Assembly (NCBI RefSeq): GCF_014644415.1
Contig: NZ_BMKQ01000001.1
Span: 1,168,861-1,232,860 of the forward strand
From: Marmoricola endophyticus
Lineage (GTDB): Bacteria; Actinomycetota; Actinomycetes; Propionibacteriales; Nocardioidaceae
Direction of reading: 5' to 3'
Length of the DNA stretch: 64,000 nucleotides
This document shows, piece by piece, positions 18,864-32,078 of the stretch (its first letter is position 1; every line of letters begins with the position of its first letter). Under the pieces are notes generated by a model. It was given only the letters and a program-made list of their open reading frames with translations, searched no databases and was not told where the DNA came from. Both the position numbers and the translations under genes were made by a program.

Positions 18864-20374
18864 GCGGAGGCTCCTTCCAGGGCCGGGGCCTGCGAGAGCA
18901 GCGGGCCGCCCCACTGCTGCTCCAGCAGGGACTCCAGCGCGGCGCCGACGCGGTAGAGACGGTCGTCGGCCTGCCGGGGCGCGAGCACCTGGAAGCCCAC
19001 CGGCAGCCCGTCGTGCAGGCCGTTCGGCACCGAGATGCCGGGCACCCCGGCGAGGTTGGCGGGCACGGTGGCGACGTCGTTGAGGTACATCGAGCGAGGG
19101 TCGTGCTGCTTCTCCCCGATCGGGAAGGCGGTGCTCGGCGACGTCGGGGACACCAGCACGTCGACCTGGGCCCAGGCCGCGGCGAAGTCGCGCTGGATCA
19201 GGGTCCGTACCTTCTGACCCTTGCCGTAGAACGCATCGACGTAACCGGCCGACAGCGCGAACGTGCCGAGGATGATCCGGCGCTTCACCTCGTCGCCGAA
19301 CCCGGCCTCTCGGCTCGCGCGCATCACCTGCTCGGCGCTCGGGTCGTCGACGCCGTCGGGCGGGACACGCAGGCCATAGCGCATCGCGTCGAAGCGGGCG
19401 AGGTTGGAGGAGGCCTCGCTGGGCATGATCAGGTAGTAGGCAGCGAGCGCGTGCACGAAGCTCGGGCAGGCCACCTCGATCACCTCGGCGCCGGCCTTCT
19501 CCAGCAGCGCGAGCGAGTCCTCGAAGCGCTCCTCGACGCCGTCCTGGTAGCCCTCGCCGCGCAGCTCGGCGATCTTGCCGACCTTCAGCCCGGTGAGGTC
19601 GCCGGCCGCGCCCCGTCGCGCCGCCTCGACCAGTCCTCCGACCGGATCGGGCAGGCTGGTGGAGTCGCGCGGGTCGTGCCCGCCGATCACCTCGTGCAGC
19701 AGCGCGGAGTCCAGGACGGTGCGGGTGACCGGCCCGACCTGGTCCAGCGAGTTGGCCATGGCCACGAGGCCGTACCGGCTGACGCCGCCGTACGTCGGCT
19801 TCACGCCGACCGTCCCGGTCAGGGCGCCGGGCTGGCGGATCGAGCCGCCGGTGTCGGTGCCGAGCGCGAGCGGCGCCTCGAAAGCGGCGACGGCGGCGGC
19901 GGACCCGCCGCCCGAGCCGCCCGGGACACGACCGAGGTCCCACGGGTTGCGGGTCGGCCCGTACGCCGAGTGCTCCGTGGAGGAGCCCATCGCGAACTCG
20001 TCCATGTTGGTCTTGCCGAGGATCGGCAGACCGGCCTCGCGCAGCAGGGTGACGACGGTCGCGTCGTACGGCGGGACCCAGCCCTCGAGCACCTTCGAGC
20101 CGCAGGTGGTGGGCTGGCCTCGGGTCGCGAGGACGTCCTTGACCGCGACCGGGACCCCGTCCAGCGGCGACGCCGGCGCGCCCGAGGCGCGGCGCCGGTC
20201 GGACTCCTCCGCCGCGGCCAGCGCACCCTCGGCGTCGACGTGGAGGAACGCGTGGACCGCGCCGTCGACCTCGGCGATCCGGTCGAGGTGGGCCTGGGTC
20301 AGCGCGACCGAGGTGGTCTCCCCCGCGGCGAGCGCGTCCGCGGCCTCGGCGGCGGTGCGGCGTACGTCGTTCAC
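18860..20374 (-). CDS. gatA: Glutamyl-tRNA(Gln)/aspartyl-tRNA(Asn) amidotransferase subunit A
   Basis: 504 residues of the amidase signature family. The catalytic triad is visible: lysine in [12 protein letters not shown], the cis-serine in [13 protein letters not shown] and the nucleophile serine in [11 protein letters not shown]. It releases ammonia from glutamine for the transamidation done with GatB. The GTG start overlaps the gatC stop (GTGA), and the stop overlaps gatB (ATGA). Confidence 0.97.
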   Translation of the reverse strand: MNDVRRTAAEAADALAAGETTSVALTQAHLDRIAEVDGAVHAFLHVDAEGALAAAEESDRRRASGAPASPLDGVPVAVKDVLATRGQPTTCGSKVLEGWVPPYDATVVTLLREAGLPILGKTNMDEFAMGSSTEHSAYGPTRNPWDLGRVPGGSGGGSAAAVAAFEAPLALGTDTGGSIRQPGALTGTVGVKPTYGGVSRYGLVAMANSLDQVGPVTRTVLDSALLHEVIGGHDPRDSTSLPDPVGGLVEAARRGAAGDLTGLKVGKIAELRGEGYQDGVEERFEDSLALLEKAGAEVIEVACPSFVHALAAYYLIMPSEASSNLARFDAMRYGLRVPPDGVDDPSAEQVMRASREAGFGDEVKRRIILGTFALSAGYVDAFYGKGQKVRTLIQRDFAAAWAQVDVLVSPTSPSTAFPIGEKQHDPRSMYLNDVATVPANLAGVPGISVPNGLHDGLPVGFQVLAPRQADDRLYRVGAALESLLEQQWGGPLLSQAPALEGASA

Positions 20375-20682
20375 TGCTCGTCCCCCAGGATCCGCGGCAC
20401 CTCGAAGCGCTGCTGCTCGACCGCCGGCGCACCCGAGAGCGCCTCCTCGGCGGTCAGGCTCGGCTGCGGGACGTCCTCCCGGAGCACGTTGCGCAGCGGC
20501 AGCGGGTGGGAGGTGGCGGGCACGTCGTCACCGGCGACGCCGTCGAGGGAGGCGGCGTACTCCAGGACGACCGCCAGCTGCGGCGCCAGTCGTTCGCGCT
20601 CCTCGGCGGAGAGGTCGATGCGCGCGAGGTCGGCCAGGTGCGCGACCTCGTCGGCACTGATCTGCTGCTGCGTCTCGGGCAT
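20371..20682 (-). CDS. gatC: Glutamyl-tRNA(Gln)/aspartyl-tRNA(Asn) amidotransferase subunit C
   Basis: 103 residues, the normal GatC length. [29 protein letters not shown] is the conserved N-terminal half, and [20 protein letters not shown] the middle. GatC stabilises the GatAB complex. It is first in gatCAB. No ribosome site precedes the ATG, but TAGACT ends six bases upstream, so a leaderless transcript is likely. Confidence 0.95.
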   Translation of the reverse strand: MPETQQQISADEVAHLADLARIDLSAEERERLAPQLAVVLEYAASLDGVAGDDVPATSHPLPLRNVLREDVPQPSLTAEEALSGAPAVEQQRFEVPRILGDEQ

Positions 20683-20688
20683 GCGGTG

Positions 20689-20694
20689 AGTCTA
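20689..20694 (-). promoter_or_regulatory. -10 box of gatCAB (leaderless type)
   Basis: Minus-strand TAGACT ends six bases before the gatC ATG. Its TAG is also the stop codon of the upstream transporter gene, so promoter and stop are shared. Confidence 0.55.
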
Positions 20695-21909
20695 GGAGCC
20701 GGCGGGGACGGTCCCACCGCGCGGTCGGGCACCCATCGCCAGCGCGAGGCCGAGCACCACCACGACGGCGACGGCGAAGCCGGTGACCGCCGCCGCGAGC
20801 GCGACGCCGGCCTGGGTGAGCAGGCCGATCCCGACGATCGGCAGCGTGATGCCGAGGTACGCCGCCAGGAAGATGCCCGCGGTCGCCTCGCCGCTGCGAC
20901 CGGACTCCCCCAGGGCGAGCCCGGTGCCCAGCGCCCCCTTGAGGCCGATCCCGATGCCGGCCCCGCAGACCAGCGCACCGACGACGAACACCGCACTGAC
21001 CCCGGAGTCGACCCCGACCGCGAGCACGACCATGCCCAGTGCGAGCAGCGGGAGCCCGGCCCTCAGCAGCCCGGGCGGGTCGAGGGTGACCAGCATCTGG
21101 GTCGTCGCGGCGACCACGAACACGGCGAAGACGGCGGCGCCGGTGAGGGCCGGCCGACTGATGCCGAGCCGCGTCAGCAGGGTCGGGGCGAGCGCGGTGA
21201 ACAGGCCCAGGGACATGAAGATCCCGAAGCCCGCGACGCCGGCACCGAGGTAGCGGCGCCTGGCGCTGCTGGGTACGACCACCCGCTGTGGGCGGTACCG
21301 CACCGAGGGGTCGCGCTCCACGGTCTCCGGCGCCAGGGTCAGCAGGACCGCGAGCAGCAGCATGAGCACGCCGAAGACGGCGTACGGCGAGACCAGCGGC
21401 GACGGGAGCGCCGCCGCCAGCACGCCGCCGAGGAAGGCCCCGAGCCCCAGCCCGCCGATGTTGGCCGCGGTGGAGACCAGCGCGGCACGGCGGGGCGAGG
21501 CACCGGGACGGGCGAGCGCGTGCAGCTCGGCCAGGTGCGCCGTCGCGGTCGCGGTGATCATCCCGACCCCGACGCCGCACACGACGCGGGCCACGAGGAT
21601 CCCCGGTGTCGCCGGCCAGAGCAGGAAGACGCCGGCCGAGACCACCTCCGCACCCACGGCTGCCAGCAGCAGCCGACGGCGACCGACCCAGTCCGAGACG
21701 TGACCGAGCAGGAAGAGGCTGACCAGCACCCCGACGGCGTACGCCGCGAAGGCGACCGTCACCGTCAGCTGGCTCATCTGGCGGTCGGCCTCGTAGATCG
21801 GCCACAGCGGCGTCGGCACGGTCGCGAACGCCATCACCAGGGCGAAGACGGCCGCCACGACCCAGAACCCGCGCTCGTGACGGACGGAGACCTCACCGCT
21901 GCTGCCCAT
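20692..21909 (-). CDS. Major facilitator superfamily transporter
   Basis: 405 residues with about twelve membrane segments. The family loop between helices 2 and 3 is seen as GHVSDWVGRRRLLLAA (about residues 62-77). The substrate is not recognised; the layout fits a small-molecule efflux pump. I start at ATG 21907-21909 (MGSSGEVSVRHERGFW) because the hydrophobic region begins just after it; the frame stays open upstream but is not membrane-like. It lies divergent from the AGE-family gene with only 28 bases between, so the two may share control. Confidence 0.82.
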   Translation of the reverse strand: MGSSGEVSVRHERGFWVVAAVFALVMAFATVPTPLWPIYEADRQMSQLTVTVAFAAYAVGVLVSLFLLGHVSDWVGRRRLLLAAVGAEVVSAGVFLLWPATPGILVARVVCGVGVGMITATATAHLAELHALARPGASPRRAALVSTAANIGGLGLGAFLGGVLAAALPSPLVSPYAVFGVLMLLLAVLLTLAPETVERDPSVRYRPQRVVVPSSARRRYLGAGVAGFGIFMSLGLFTALAPTLLTRLGISRPALTGAAVFAVFVVAATTQMLVTLDPPGLLRAGLPLLALGMVVLAVGVDSGVSAVFVVGALVCGAGIGIGLKGALGTGLALGESGRSGEATAGIFLAAYLGITLPIVGIGLLTQAGVALAAAVTGFAVAVVVVLGLALAMGARPRGGTVPAGS

Positions 21910-21937
21910 GTCCGGGCCAAGTGCCAGGATCGCCGTC

Positions 21938-23116
21938 ATGTTCCCCTCAGCGGACCACGAGGCGTGGCTCGGCGAGCAGCTGCGCCTCCAGCTCGACTTC
22001 GGACGACGCTTCCCCCACCCGGACGGTGGCGCGGCCTGGCTCCGGTCGGACGGCACCCCGGACCTGGAACGCCCCGTCCACACCTGGATCACCGCCCGGA
22101 TGGCGCACGTGTACTCCCTCGGCCACCTGGCCGGGATCGATGGCTGCGGAGCGCTGGCCGACACCGCCCTCGCCGGGCTGACCGGACGGCTCGAGGACGG
22201 GGAGCACGGCGGCTGGTTCGCCTCCTCCGAGGACACCACCAAGTCGGCGTACGCCCACGCCTTCGTGCTGCTCGCCGCCTCGACGGCCCTCGTCGCCGAC
22301 CGGCCGGGGGCACGCGACCTGCTGGAGCGGGCAGCCGGCGTGCTCGACACCCGGTTCCTCACCGACGCGGGGCTGTACGCCGAGCGCTGGGACGCCGCGT
22401 GGACGGACCTCGAGGACTACCGCGGCGTGAACGCCAACATGCACGCGGTCGAGGCGACGCTGGCCGCCTACGACGCGACCGGCGAGCGCCGCTTCCTCGA
22501 CCGTGCGGTGCACATCGCCGACACGGTCACCGGCTGGGCGGGCACCAACGACTGGCGGGTGCCCGAGCACTTCGACACCGACTGGCAGCCCATGCTGGCC
22601 CACCACCTCCGCCAGCCCGACCACCCCTTCGAGCCGTACGGCGCCACCGTCGGCCACGGGCTGGAGTGGTCCCGACTGCTGCTGACGGTGGCCGCTGCCG
22701 AGGGCGGTGACCGCACGGCGGCCGCCACCTCGCTCTTCGACCGGGCCGTGGCCGACGGGTGGGCCGTCGACGGGCACGAGGGCTTCGTCTACACCACGGA
22801 CTGGGAGGGCTCCCCTGTCGTCGCCGACCGGATGCACTGGGTGCTGTGCGAGGCGATCTGCGCCGCCGCGGCGCTGGGACGCTCGACCGGGGACTCGAGG
22901 TACGACGACCTCGTCGCGCTCTGGTGGCAGGACGCGGCGACGCACTGGATCGACCCGGCCAACGGGTCCTGGGCCCACCAGCTGGCGCGCGACCTCACGC
23001 CCAGCGACACCGTGTGGTCGGGACGGCCGGACCTCTACCACTCGGTCCACGCCGTCCTGCTCCCCCGGCTGCCGCTCTGGCCGACCGCGGCGTCCGTGCT
23101 GAGGAACGCCCGGTGA
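21938..23116 (+). CDS. AGE-family (N-acylglucosamine 2-epimerase/mannose isomerase-like) protein
   Basis: 392 residues, an (alpha/alpha)6 barrel protein. WITARMAHVYSLGHLAG, ANMHAVEATLAAYDATGERRFLDRA, ATVGHGLEWSRLLL and the C-terminal LYHSVHAVLLPRLPLWP carry the histidine and arginine positions used for aldose-ketose isomerisation in the mannose isomerase/YihS branch. The substrate is a sugar, probably unphosphorylated, but not assignable. I start at ATG 21938, with AGGA eight bases upstream; ATG 21908 would overlap the divergent gene's start. Confidence 0.8.
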   Translation: MFPSADHEAWLGEQLRLQLDFGRRFPHPDGGAAWLRSDGTPDLERPVHTWITARMAHVYSLGHLAGIDGCGALADTALAGLTGRLEDGEHGGWFASSEDTTKSAYAHAFVLLAASTALVADRPGARDLLERAAGVLDTRFLTDAGLYAERWDAAWTDLEDYRGVNANMHAVEATLAAYDATGERRFLDRAVHIADTVTGWAGTNDWRVPEHFDTDWQPMLAHHLRQPDHPFEPYGATVGHGLEWSRLLLTVAAAEGGDRTAAATSLFDRAVADGWAVDGHEGFVYTTDWEGSPVVADRMHWVLCEAICAAAALGRSTGDSRYDDLVALWWQDAATHWIDPANGSWAHQLARDLTPSDTVWSGRPDLYHSVHAVLLPRLPLWPTAASVLRNAR

Positions 23117-23134
23117 AGGTCCGATGACGCTGCT

Positions 23135-23548
23135 GTGAGAGTCACCGACCCCGACGGGCAGACCTGGCGGGTCGGCCGCCGCTGGACGCCGTGGCACTGG
23201 CGGCTGCGCAAGGTGGACCCGGACGCCGGCTTCGACGCCTTCGACCTCGGCGACGACCTCGTCAGCGGGATCGTCCTCGGGCTGATCCTCCTCGTCGTGG
23301 CTCCGGTGCTGGTGGTCACGGTGATCGCGGGGCTGGAGTTCCTGCTGCTCCTGCTGCTGGTGCCGTTCATCGTGCTCGGTCGGATCGCGTTCGGGAAGCA
23401 GTGGATCGTCTCGGTGCGCAGGGGCTGGACACCGTGGTGGGAGGTGGCGTCGGGCGACTGGCGCGCCTCGGGCGAGCGAGCCCTGGGCGTCGCCGACGCG
23501 ATCGCCCGGGGCGAGCCGCCGGAGCGGACGCTGAGGCCGCGCGGCTGA
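23135..23548 (+). CDS. Small membrane protein of unknown function
   Basis: 137 residues. Residues about 40-85 are strongly hydrophobic (GIVLGLILLVVAPVLVVTVIAGLEFLLLLLLVPFIVL is one long stretch or a hairpin of two helices). The N-terminus (VTDPDGQTWRVGRRWTPW) and C-terminus (RRGWTPWWEVASGDWRASGE) both carry Trp-rich WTPW motifs, a pattern of conserved actinobacterial membrane proteins with no known role. It follows the AGE gene by 18 bases on the same strand. No function is proposed. Confidence 0.65.
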   Translation: MRVTDPDGQTWRVGRRWTPWHWRLRKVDPDAGFDAFDLGDDLVSGIVLGLILLVVAPVLVVTVIAGLEFLLLLLLVPFIVLGRIAFGKQWIVSVRRGWTPWWEVASGDWRASGERALGVADAIARGEPPERTLRPRG

Positions 23549-23621
23549 GTCGCCCTCCGTCCTCGACGAGGGCCGGGTACCGCCTCTCCGGACGGACGGT
23601 GGAACGTCGAGCGGCCGCTGC

Positions 23622-23643
23622 TAGTTTCTGCGAAACGTTCGCA
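23622..23643 (+). promoter_or_regulatory. Putative promoter and palindromic operator of the FecCD-type uptake operon
   Basis: TAGTTT (23622-23627) is a plausible -10 box. Directly after it TGCGAA-ACG-TTCGCA (23629-23643) is a perfect inverted repeat placed over the expected transcription start, a typical repressor position. It does not match the DtxR/IdeR or Fur consensus I know. Confidence 0.5.
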
Positions 23644-23659
23644 ACAAGTGGGAGCCGGC

Positions 23660-24766
23660 GTGAGCAGCACTCTGACCAGCGGGCCAGCGGCGGCTGTCGT
23701 GCCCGAGGACGACGTGCTCGGCCACGCCGCCCGACGCCGTACGGCCGTGCTGTGGACCGCCGGCCTCGGTGTGCTGCTGGTCGCCACCGTGCTCATCGGC
23801 ATCGGCGTCGGCGCGACGGCGATCGACCCGCTCACCGTCGGGCGGATCATCGGCCACCACGTGCTCGGCTGGCCCGGGACACCGACCTGGTCGGCCACCG
23901 ACGACGCGATCGTCTGGCAGGTACGCCTGCCGCGCGTCGTGCTCGGCATCCTTGTCGGCGGCGGTCTCGCCGTCTGCGGGACGGCGTTGCAGGCGATGGT
24001 GCGCAACGTCCTCGCCGACCCGTACCTCCTCGGCATCAACTCGGGCGCCTCCAGCGGCGCGGCGGCGGCGATCCTGTTCGGCGCGGGCGCCGGACTGGGC
24101 GAGTACGCGCTCCAGGGCAGCGCCTTCATCGGCGCGCTCGCGGCGTCGCTGCTGGTGTTCGTGCTGGCGCGCAGCGGCGGCCGGGTGACCGCGATCCGGC
24201 TGCTGCTGTCCGGAGTGGCGGTCGGCTACGCGCTGTACGCCGCGACCAGCTTCCTGATCTTCGCCTCCGACTCCGCCGAGGGGTCTCGGTCGGTGCTGTT
24301 CTGGCTGCTCGGGTCGCTGGGCCTCGCGCAGTGGAACATCCCCCTCGGCATCGTCGCCGCCGCGGTCCTCCTCACGATCCTGGTGCTCACGGTGACCGGC
24401 CGCAGCCTGGACGCGCTCTCCGTCGGCGACGAGACCGCACACACCCTCGGTGTCTCGCCCGAGCGCTTCCGCACGGCGCTCCTGGTCCTGGTCTCCCTCT
24501 CGATCGGCGTGCTGGTCGCCTCCGCCGGGAGCATCGGGTTCGTCGGGCTCGTCGTCCCGCACCTGGCCCGCCGCCTGGTCGGCGCGGCCCACGCACGGGC
24601 GGTCCCGGTGGCGGCGCTGTGCGGCGCCGTCCTCCTCGTCGCCGCCGACGTCGTCGCCCGCACGCTGCTCGCCCCGCAGGAGATCCCGATCGGGATCATC
24701 ACCAGCCTCGTCGGCGCCCCCTTCCTGCTGATCCTGATCCGCCGCATGCACGCCATCAGCGCGTGA
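23660..24766 (+). CDS. FecCD-family ABC transporter permease
   Basis: About 368 residues with roughly ten membrane helices. LPRVVLGILVGGGLAVCGTALQAMVRN and DPYLLGINSGASSGAAAA are the FecCD/BtuC signatures; LLSGVAVGYALYAATSF and GSIGFVGLVVPHLARRL (the ATPase-contact loop) follow. The family imports iron-siderophores, haem, cobalamin and similar compounds. I start at GTG 23660, with GGAG five bases upstream; GTG 23648 is in frame but has no ribosome site. It is first in an operon with the binding protein, ATPase and a methyltransferase. A single permease gene implies a homodimer. Confidence 0.88.
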   Translation: MSSTLTSGPAAAVVPEDDVLGHAARRRTAVLWTAGLGVLLVATVLIGIGVGATAIDPLTVGRIIGHHVLGWPGTPTWSATDDAIVWQVRLPRVVLGILVGGGLAVCGTALQAMVRNVLADPYLLGINSGASSGAAAAILFGAGAGLGEYALQGSAFIGALAASLLVFVLARSGGRVTAIRLLLSGVAVGYALYAATSFLIFASDSAEGSRSVLFWLLGSLGLAQWNIPLGIVAAAVLLTILVLTVTGRSLDALSVGDETAHTLGVSPERFRTALLVLVSLSIGVLVASAGSIGFVGLVVPHLARRLVGAAHARAVPVAALCGAVLLVAADVVARTLLAPQEIPIGIITSLVGAPFLLILIRRMHAISA

Positions 24767-24786
24767 CACCCGAGAGGACCCCTTCG

Positions 24787-25778
24787 ATGACCCGCCACCG
24801 CACCGCCGCTGCCGCGATCGCCCTGACGTCCTCCCTCGCCCTGGCCGGGTGCGGCGCGGGCGACGACACCGAGGAGGCCGGGGGCGGCGGTTCGTCGTAC
24901 CCCGTCACCGTGGAGAACTGCGGCCAGCAGGAGACCTTCGACGCGGAGCCCTCGCGGGTGGTGCTCCTCAAGAGCGCCTCGGTCCCCTACCTCGCCGACC
25001 TCGGGGTCCTGGACCGGGTGACCGCGAAGGCGGGCGAGTACCCGGCCGAGTACTTCGACGACACGACACAGAAGGCGCTCGACGCGATCCCGAGCCTGAC
25101 CAGCCGGACCGACTCCTCCGGGCACCTGCTGATCTCCAAGGAGACCGTCCTCTCCCAGCGCCCCGACCTCGTCTTCGGCGAGGTCGACTCCCCCGACCGC
25201 GCCTCGCTGAAGGGTCTGGACATACCCGTCCTCGAGGAGCCCGCGCTGTGCGAGAACGGCGCACCCGACACGGTCGACTTCGACGACGTCTACGACCAGA
25301 TGACGACGTACGGCAAGGTCTTCGGCAAGCCGGCCGAGGCCGAGCGCGCGGTCGCGGACCTCAAGGAGCGCACCGAGGCCGTCTCGGCGAAGGCCTCGAA
25401 GGTCGGTGCCGGCCGGAGCGCGGCGTTCCTCTACCCCACGGTGGGCGGCGGTCCGCTGTACGCGTACGGCAAGAAGTCGATGACCGACGCGTCGCTGAAG
25501 GCGGCCGGGTTCACCAACGTCTTCGGCGACACCGACGAGCGGGTCTTCGAGATCGGCGGCGAGCAGCTGCTGGCGCGCAACCCCGACGTGATCGTCATGC
25601 TCTACAGCGACGGCTCGCCGGCCGCGGTGCAGAAGGCCGTCACCGACCTGCCAGGCGCCTCGAACATCACCGCCGTGAAGAACGGCGACCTGCTGCCGAT
25701 GCTGTTCAACTTCGCCGAGCCGCCCTCGCCGCTGTCGGTCGACGGGGTGGAGAAGATCGCCAAGCGGTTCGGCGCGCC

Positions 25779-25782
<4 letters not shown>
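24787..25782 (+). CDS. FecB/BtuF-type substrate-binding lipoprotein
   Basis: 331 residues. The signal peptide ends in the lipobox LAGC (Cys about residue 22). The mature protein opens PVTVENCGQQETFDAEPSRVVLL, then has the two lobes and connecting helix of class III binding proteins: LVFGEVDSPDR, FLYPTVGGGPLYAYGKKSM and ARNPDVIVMLYSDG. NCG and a second Cys (EEPALCENG) may form a disulfide. This layout recalls binding proteins proposed for iron-siderophores and, in some actinobacteria, coenzyme F420-0; I cannot separate these. GAGAGGA precedes the ATG. The stop overlaps the ATPase start. Confidence 0.85.
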
Positions 25783-26575
<793 letters not shown>

Positions 26576-26579
<4 letters not shown>

Positions 26580-27289
26580 CGGTGCAACAGCGGATCGACG
26601 CCTACTGGAGCGGCCGCGCGCCGACGTACGACGCCTTCCAGCAGCAGCGTGAGGCCGAGGCCGGCGACCGCGAGGTGTGGTCCCGGGTCTGGACGGGTGC
26701 GCTGCCGTCGACGCCGTGCGACGTGCTCGACGTGGGCACCGGCAGCGGTGTCGTGGCCTGCCTCCTGGCCTCGCTCGGGCACCGGGTGACCGGCATCGAC
26801 CACGCCGAGGGGATGCTCGCCACCGCTCGCGCGAACGCCGCCCGGGAGGACCGCCCGCCACGGATCCTCGAGGGGGACATGGTCGCCCCGGACTTCCCGG
26901 ACGACTCCTTCGACGTGGTCGCCGGCCGGTACGTCATGTGGACCCTTCGCGACCCGCACGCCGCGATCGCGGCGTGGTGCCGCGTGCTGCGGCCCGGTGG
27001 CCTGGTCGCGATGGTGGACTCGACGTGGTTCCCGCGCGGGGTGGTCGCCGACGGCGACGCCGTCCAGCTCGGCATGCGCGAGTGGTACGACGACCACGTC
27101 CTCGCCGCCCTGCCGGTGGCCGAGGCGAGCAGCATCGACGCGACCGCGGACCTGATGCGCGACGCCGGGCTGCGCGACGTCGCCGTCGTACCGCTCGACG
27201 AGCTGCTGTCGCTCGACCTCGTGCGCGGTGCGGCTCCCGGACACGTGGTCCGCACGCAGTACCTCCTCACGGGCCGCTCGCCGGACTGA
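26576..27289 (+). CDS. Class I SAM-dependent methyltransferase
   Basis: 237 residues. VLDVGTGSGVVACLLASLGH (about residues 50-69) is motif I. GIDHAEGMLATARANA follows with the ribose-binding acidic residue; GRYVMWTLRDPHAAIAAWCRVLRPGG covers motifs II and III. It resembles UbiE/Methyltransf_11 small-molecule enzymes. Its four-base overlap with the ABC ATPase suggests it modifies the imported compound or its product, an inference from position only. Confidence 0.82.
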
Positions 27290-27299
27290 GGGGACTGCG

Positions 27300-27824
27300 A
27301 TGATCGGACGCGTGATCCCGGCCCTGGACCCGATGCAGAACCGGTCGGCGAGCGAGCGCACCCAGCTGCTGGCCTTCCTCGACGCCCAGCGCGCGGAGGT
27401 CGAGGAGGCACTCACCGGGCTCGCCGACGCCCAGGCGCGCGAGCGGCTGGTCCCGTCGCTGACGTCCCCGCTGGCGATCCTCAAGCACCTGGTGTTCGTC
27501 GAGCAGAACTGGTTCCACCACGTGCTCGCCGGCCGCTCACGCACCGACGTCGGGATCGCCGACGACTCCCAGGACAGCTGGGTGCTCACCGACGACGACA
27601 CCGTCGAGGGACTCCTGGCGGACTACCGCCGGGTGTGTCTCGAGGCGCGCGAGATCGTGGCGTCGTACGACCTCGACGAGGTGCGGACGCACCGGTTCAT
27701 GGGCGAGGTGAGCCTGCGGTTCGTGCTGCTGCACATGATCCGGGAGACCGCGCGGCACGCGGGTCACGCCGACATCCTCCGCGAGCAGGTGCTCGCGGGC
27801 CCGGTGGTAAGGATGGAGTCGTGA
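27300..27824 (+). CDS. DinB-fold (DUF664) protein, putative mycothiol-dependent enzyme
   Basis: 174 residues. The four-helix DinB bundle is seen as ASERTQLLAFLDAQRAEVEEALTG, LAILKHLVFVEQNWFHHVL and LLHMIRETARHAGHADILREQ. The metal-binding histidines are in KHL, and RHAGHAD. The DUF664 branch in Actinobacteria includes mycothiol-dependent S-transferases, but the substrate here is unknown. GAGGGG lies six bases before the ATG. It follows the methyltransferase by ten bases and overlaps the next gene (GTGA). Confidence 0.8.
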   Translation: MIGRVIPALDPMQNRSASERTQLLAFLDAQRAEVEEALTGLADAQARERLVPSLTSPLAILKHLVFVEQNWFHHVLAGRSRTDVGIADDSQDSWVLTDDDTVEGLLADYRRVCLEAREIVASYDLDEVRTHRFMGEVSLRFVLLHMIRETARHAGHADILREQVLAGPVVRMES

Positions 27825-28168
27825 CCTCCACCCCCACCGGCGCCGCTGCGCCCGCCAACGTCGACCCCGACGCCGAGATCGCCACCGCCGCGCTCGCGGC
27901 GGGCGGTCTGATCGGCGGCTTCGCCGCCGCGCGCTACACCCAGAGCCGACCGCTGGGCGGCGTCGTCCTCGCCGCGCTCGGCGCGACCTGCGCCTACAGC
28001 TGGCAGCGGACCGCCAGGCCGGGCCCGGCCGCAGCGCTCACCGGCGTGTACGTCGCCGCCTTCGGCGGCTCGCACCCGCTGGCCAAGAAGGTGGGGGCGT
28101 GGCCGTCGGTCCTGCTCGTCTCCGCGGGCACCGCCGCAGCCTCGCTCGCCCTGGGCCGCAAGCGCTGA
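27821..28168 (+). CDS. Small membrane protein of unknown function
   Basis: 115 residues. After a Pro/Ala-rich start there are hydrophobic stretches AALAAGGLIGGFAAARY, PLGGVVLAALGATCAYSW, PAAALTGVYVAAFGGSH and WPSVLLVSAGTAAASLAL, so probably three or four membrane helices. No family is recognised. The GTG start overlaps the stop of the DinB-fold gene (GTGA). It ends four bases before the stop of convergent ligA. Confidence 0.6.
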   Translation: MTSTPTGAAAPANVDPDAEIATAALAAGGLIGGFAAARYTQSRPLGGVVLAALGATCAYSWQRTARPGPAAALTGVYVAAFGGSHPLAKKVGAWPSVLLVSAGTAAASLALGRKR

Positions 28169-28172
28169 CGGG

Positions 28173-30998
<2,826 letters not shown>

Positions 30999-31005
30999 CC
31001 GGATT

Positions 31006-31062
31006 CGGCCTCTCGCGGTGAGAACAGGCCCGGACAGCGGTGGTCCGGGACGCGCGAGGCCG
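31006..31062. terminator. Nested hairpin between convergent genes, probable bidirectional terminator
   Basis: CGGCCTC (31006-31012) pairs with GAGGCCG (31056-31062), and inside it CCCGGAC (31029-31035) pairs with GTCCGGG (31043-31049). The 71-base gap between the hydrolase and DUF559 genes holds little else. There is no T-run, as is common in GC-rich actinobacteria. Confidence 0.5.
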
Positions 31063-31069
31063 ATAACGG

Positions 31070-31977
31070 TCACGCGGGCAGCGACAGCGCCTGCCGGAGC
31101 TCGCGCACGAACCACCGCGGCTCGTCGACCAGCTGCGCCCAGGTCACCCTGAGCACGCGCCACCCCCGGGCGGTCAGCATCGTCTGCCGCCGACGGTCCT
31201 GCTCGAACTGGCCGCGCCGGCTGTGCACCTGAACCCGTCCACCTCGATCGCGACCATCTGGGAGGGGAAGGCGATGTCGAGGTAGAAGGTCGCACCCCCG
31301 CAGCTCACCGGGTGGTTGGTGCGGAACCCGGTGACACCCGCACCCCGCAGGACGGCGTGGGCCAGTCTCTCCGCCTCGGACCACGGTTCGTCCCTGCTGT
31401 CGTGGAGCATCCGCCGCCGCTCGCGATTGCCCGGGCGCCGAGGAGTGCGGTCCAGCGCGTGGCCCATCGACGCCAACGAGGCCGCGCGACTCATCAGCGC
31501 CCGGTCGATGCCGGGGCCGCCGAGGTCGAGAGCGGTCAACGAGGGACAGGCCACCGAGATCCCCTGGACGGTCACGACGAGCTCAGCCGGTATCCGCTCG
31601 GTCACCACCTCGACGAGCGCACCACGTGCTCGCGTCCGCGCGTTGGCCGCCGTGACGCGGTCGACCCTGAGCTCCGGCCAGAACGTCAGGCGCGCCGCGG
31701 CAGCCCCCGTGATCACCGCATCCGGTAGCCCCCGCGCCACGGCGAGGGCGACCACCTCGGGCCCGGAGAGATCCGAGGTCGCGACGACCACGCCGGGCAG
31801 CACCGCGGTCAAGGTCGCGTCGACCGCCATCCGCCGGACGGTGCGCGCGAGAGCCGGGTGCTCGCGCGCGAGCAGGACACCGTCGCGGCGCAGCACCGCC
31901 GCGACCTCAGCGCGCCCTCCGTCCACCGCAGGAGTCTCGGTCGTCTCGCCTCGTGCCCGCCCGAGACCTGTGGACAA
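31070..31977 (-). pseudogene. DUF559 (very-short-patch-repair-like) protein, frameshifted
   Basis: The first frame runs from a TTG start (31977) through VAAVLRRDGVLLAREHPAL, PDAVITGAAAARL and MVAIEVDGFR. At 31224-31233 the homology moves to another frame reading VHSRRGQFEQDRRRQTML and ARGWRVLRVTWAQLVDEP, ending at TGA 31070. Together they make one DUF559 restriction-endonuclease-like protein of about 300 residues with an N-terminal AbiEi-like winged helix region. Adding one G (AGGTG to AGGGTG) would mend it. The EVDG acidic residues and the Q of the nuclease core are split by the shift, so the gene as written is inactive unless the base is a sequencing error. The exact start is unsure. Confidence 0.65.
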
Positions 31978-32019
31978 GGTGTTCGACCAGCCCGGTCTGG
32001 ACCGCGTCGGGAGAACCGC

Positions 32020-32078
32020 TTGCCCCGTCGTCCGAGCGGTCGTACTGTTCTCGATAGAACGAAACCGTTCCGTTCTAT
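32020..32078 (+). promoter_or_regulatory. Promoter and TetR operator for the tetR/efflux pair
   Basis: TTGCCC (32020-32025), 17 bases, TACTGT (32043-32048) form a good sigma-70-type promoter. Just downstream ATAGAACG (32054-32061) and CGTTCTAT (32071-32078) are perfect 8-bp inverted arms, with GAACG-aaac-CGTTC nested inside. Position and form fit an autoregulatory TetR operator. Confidence 0.7.
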
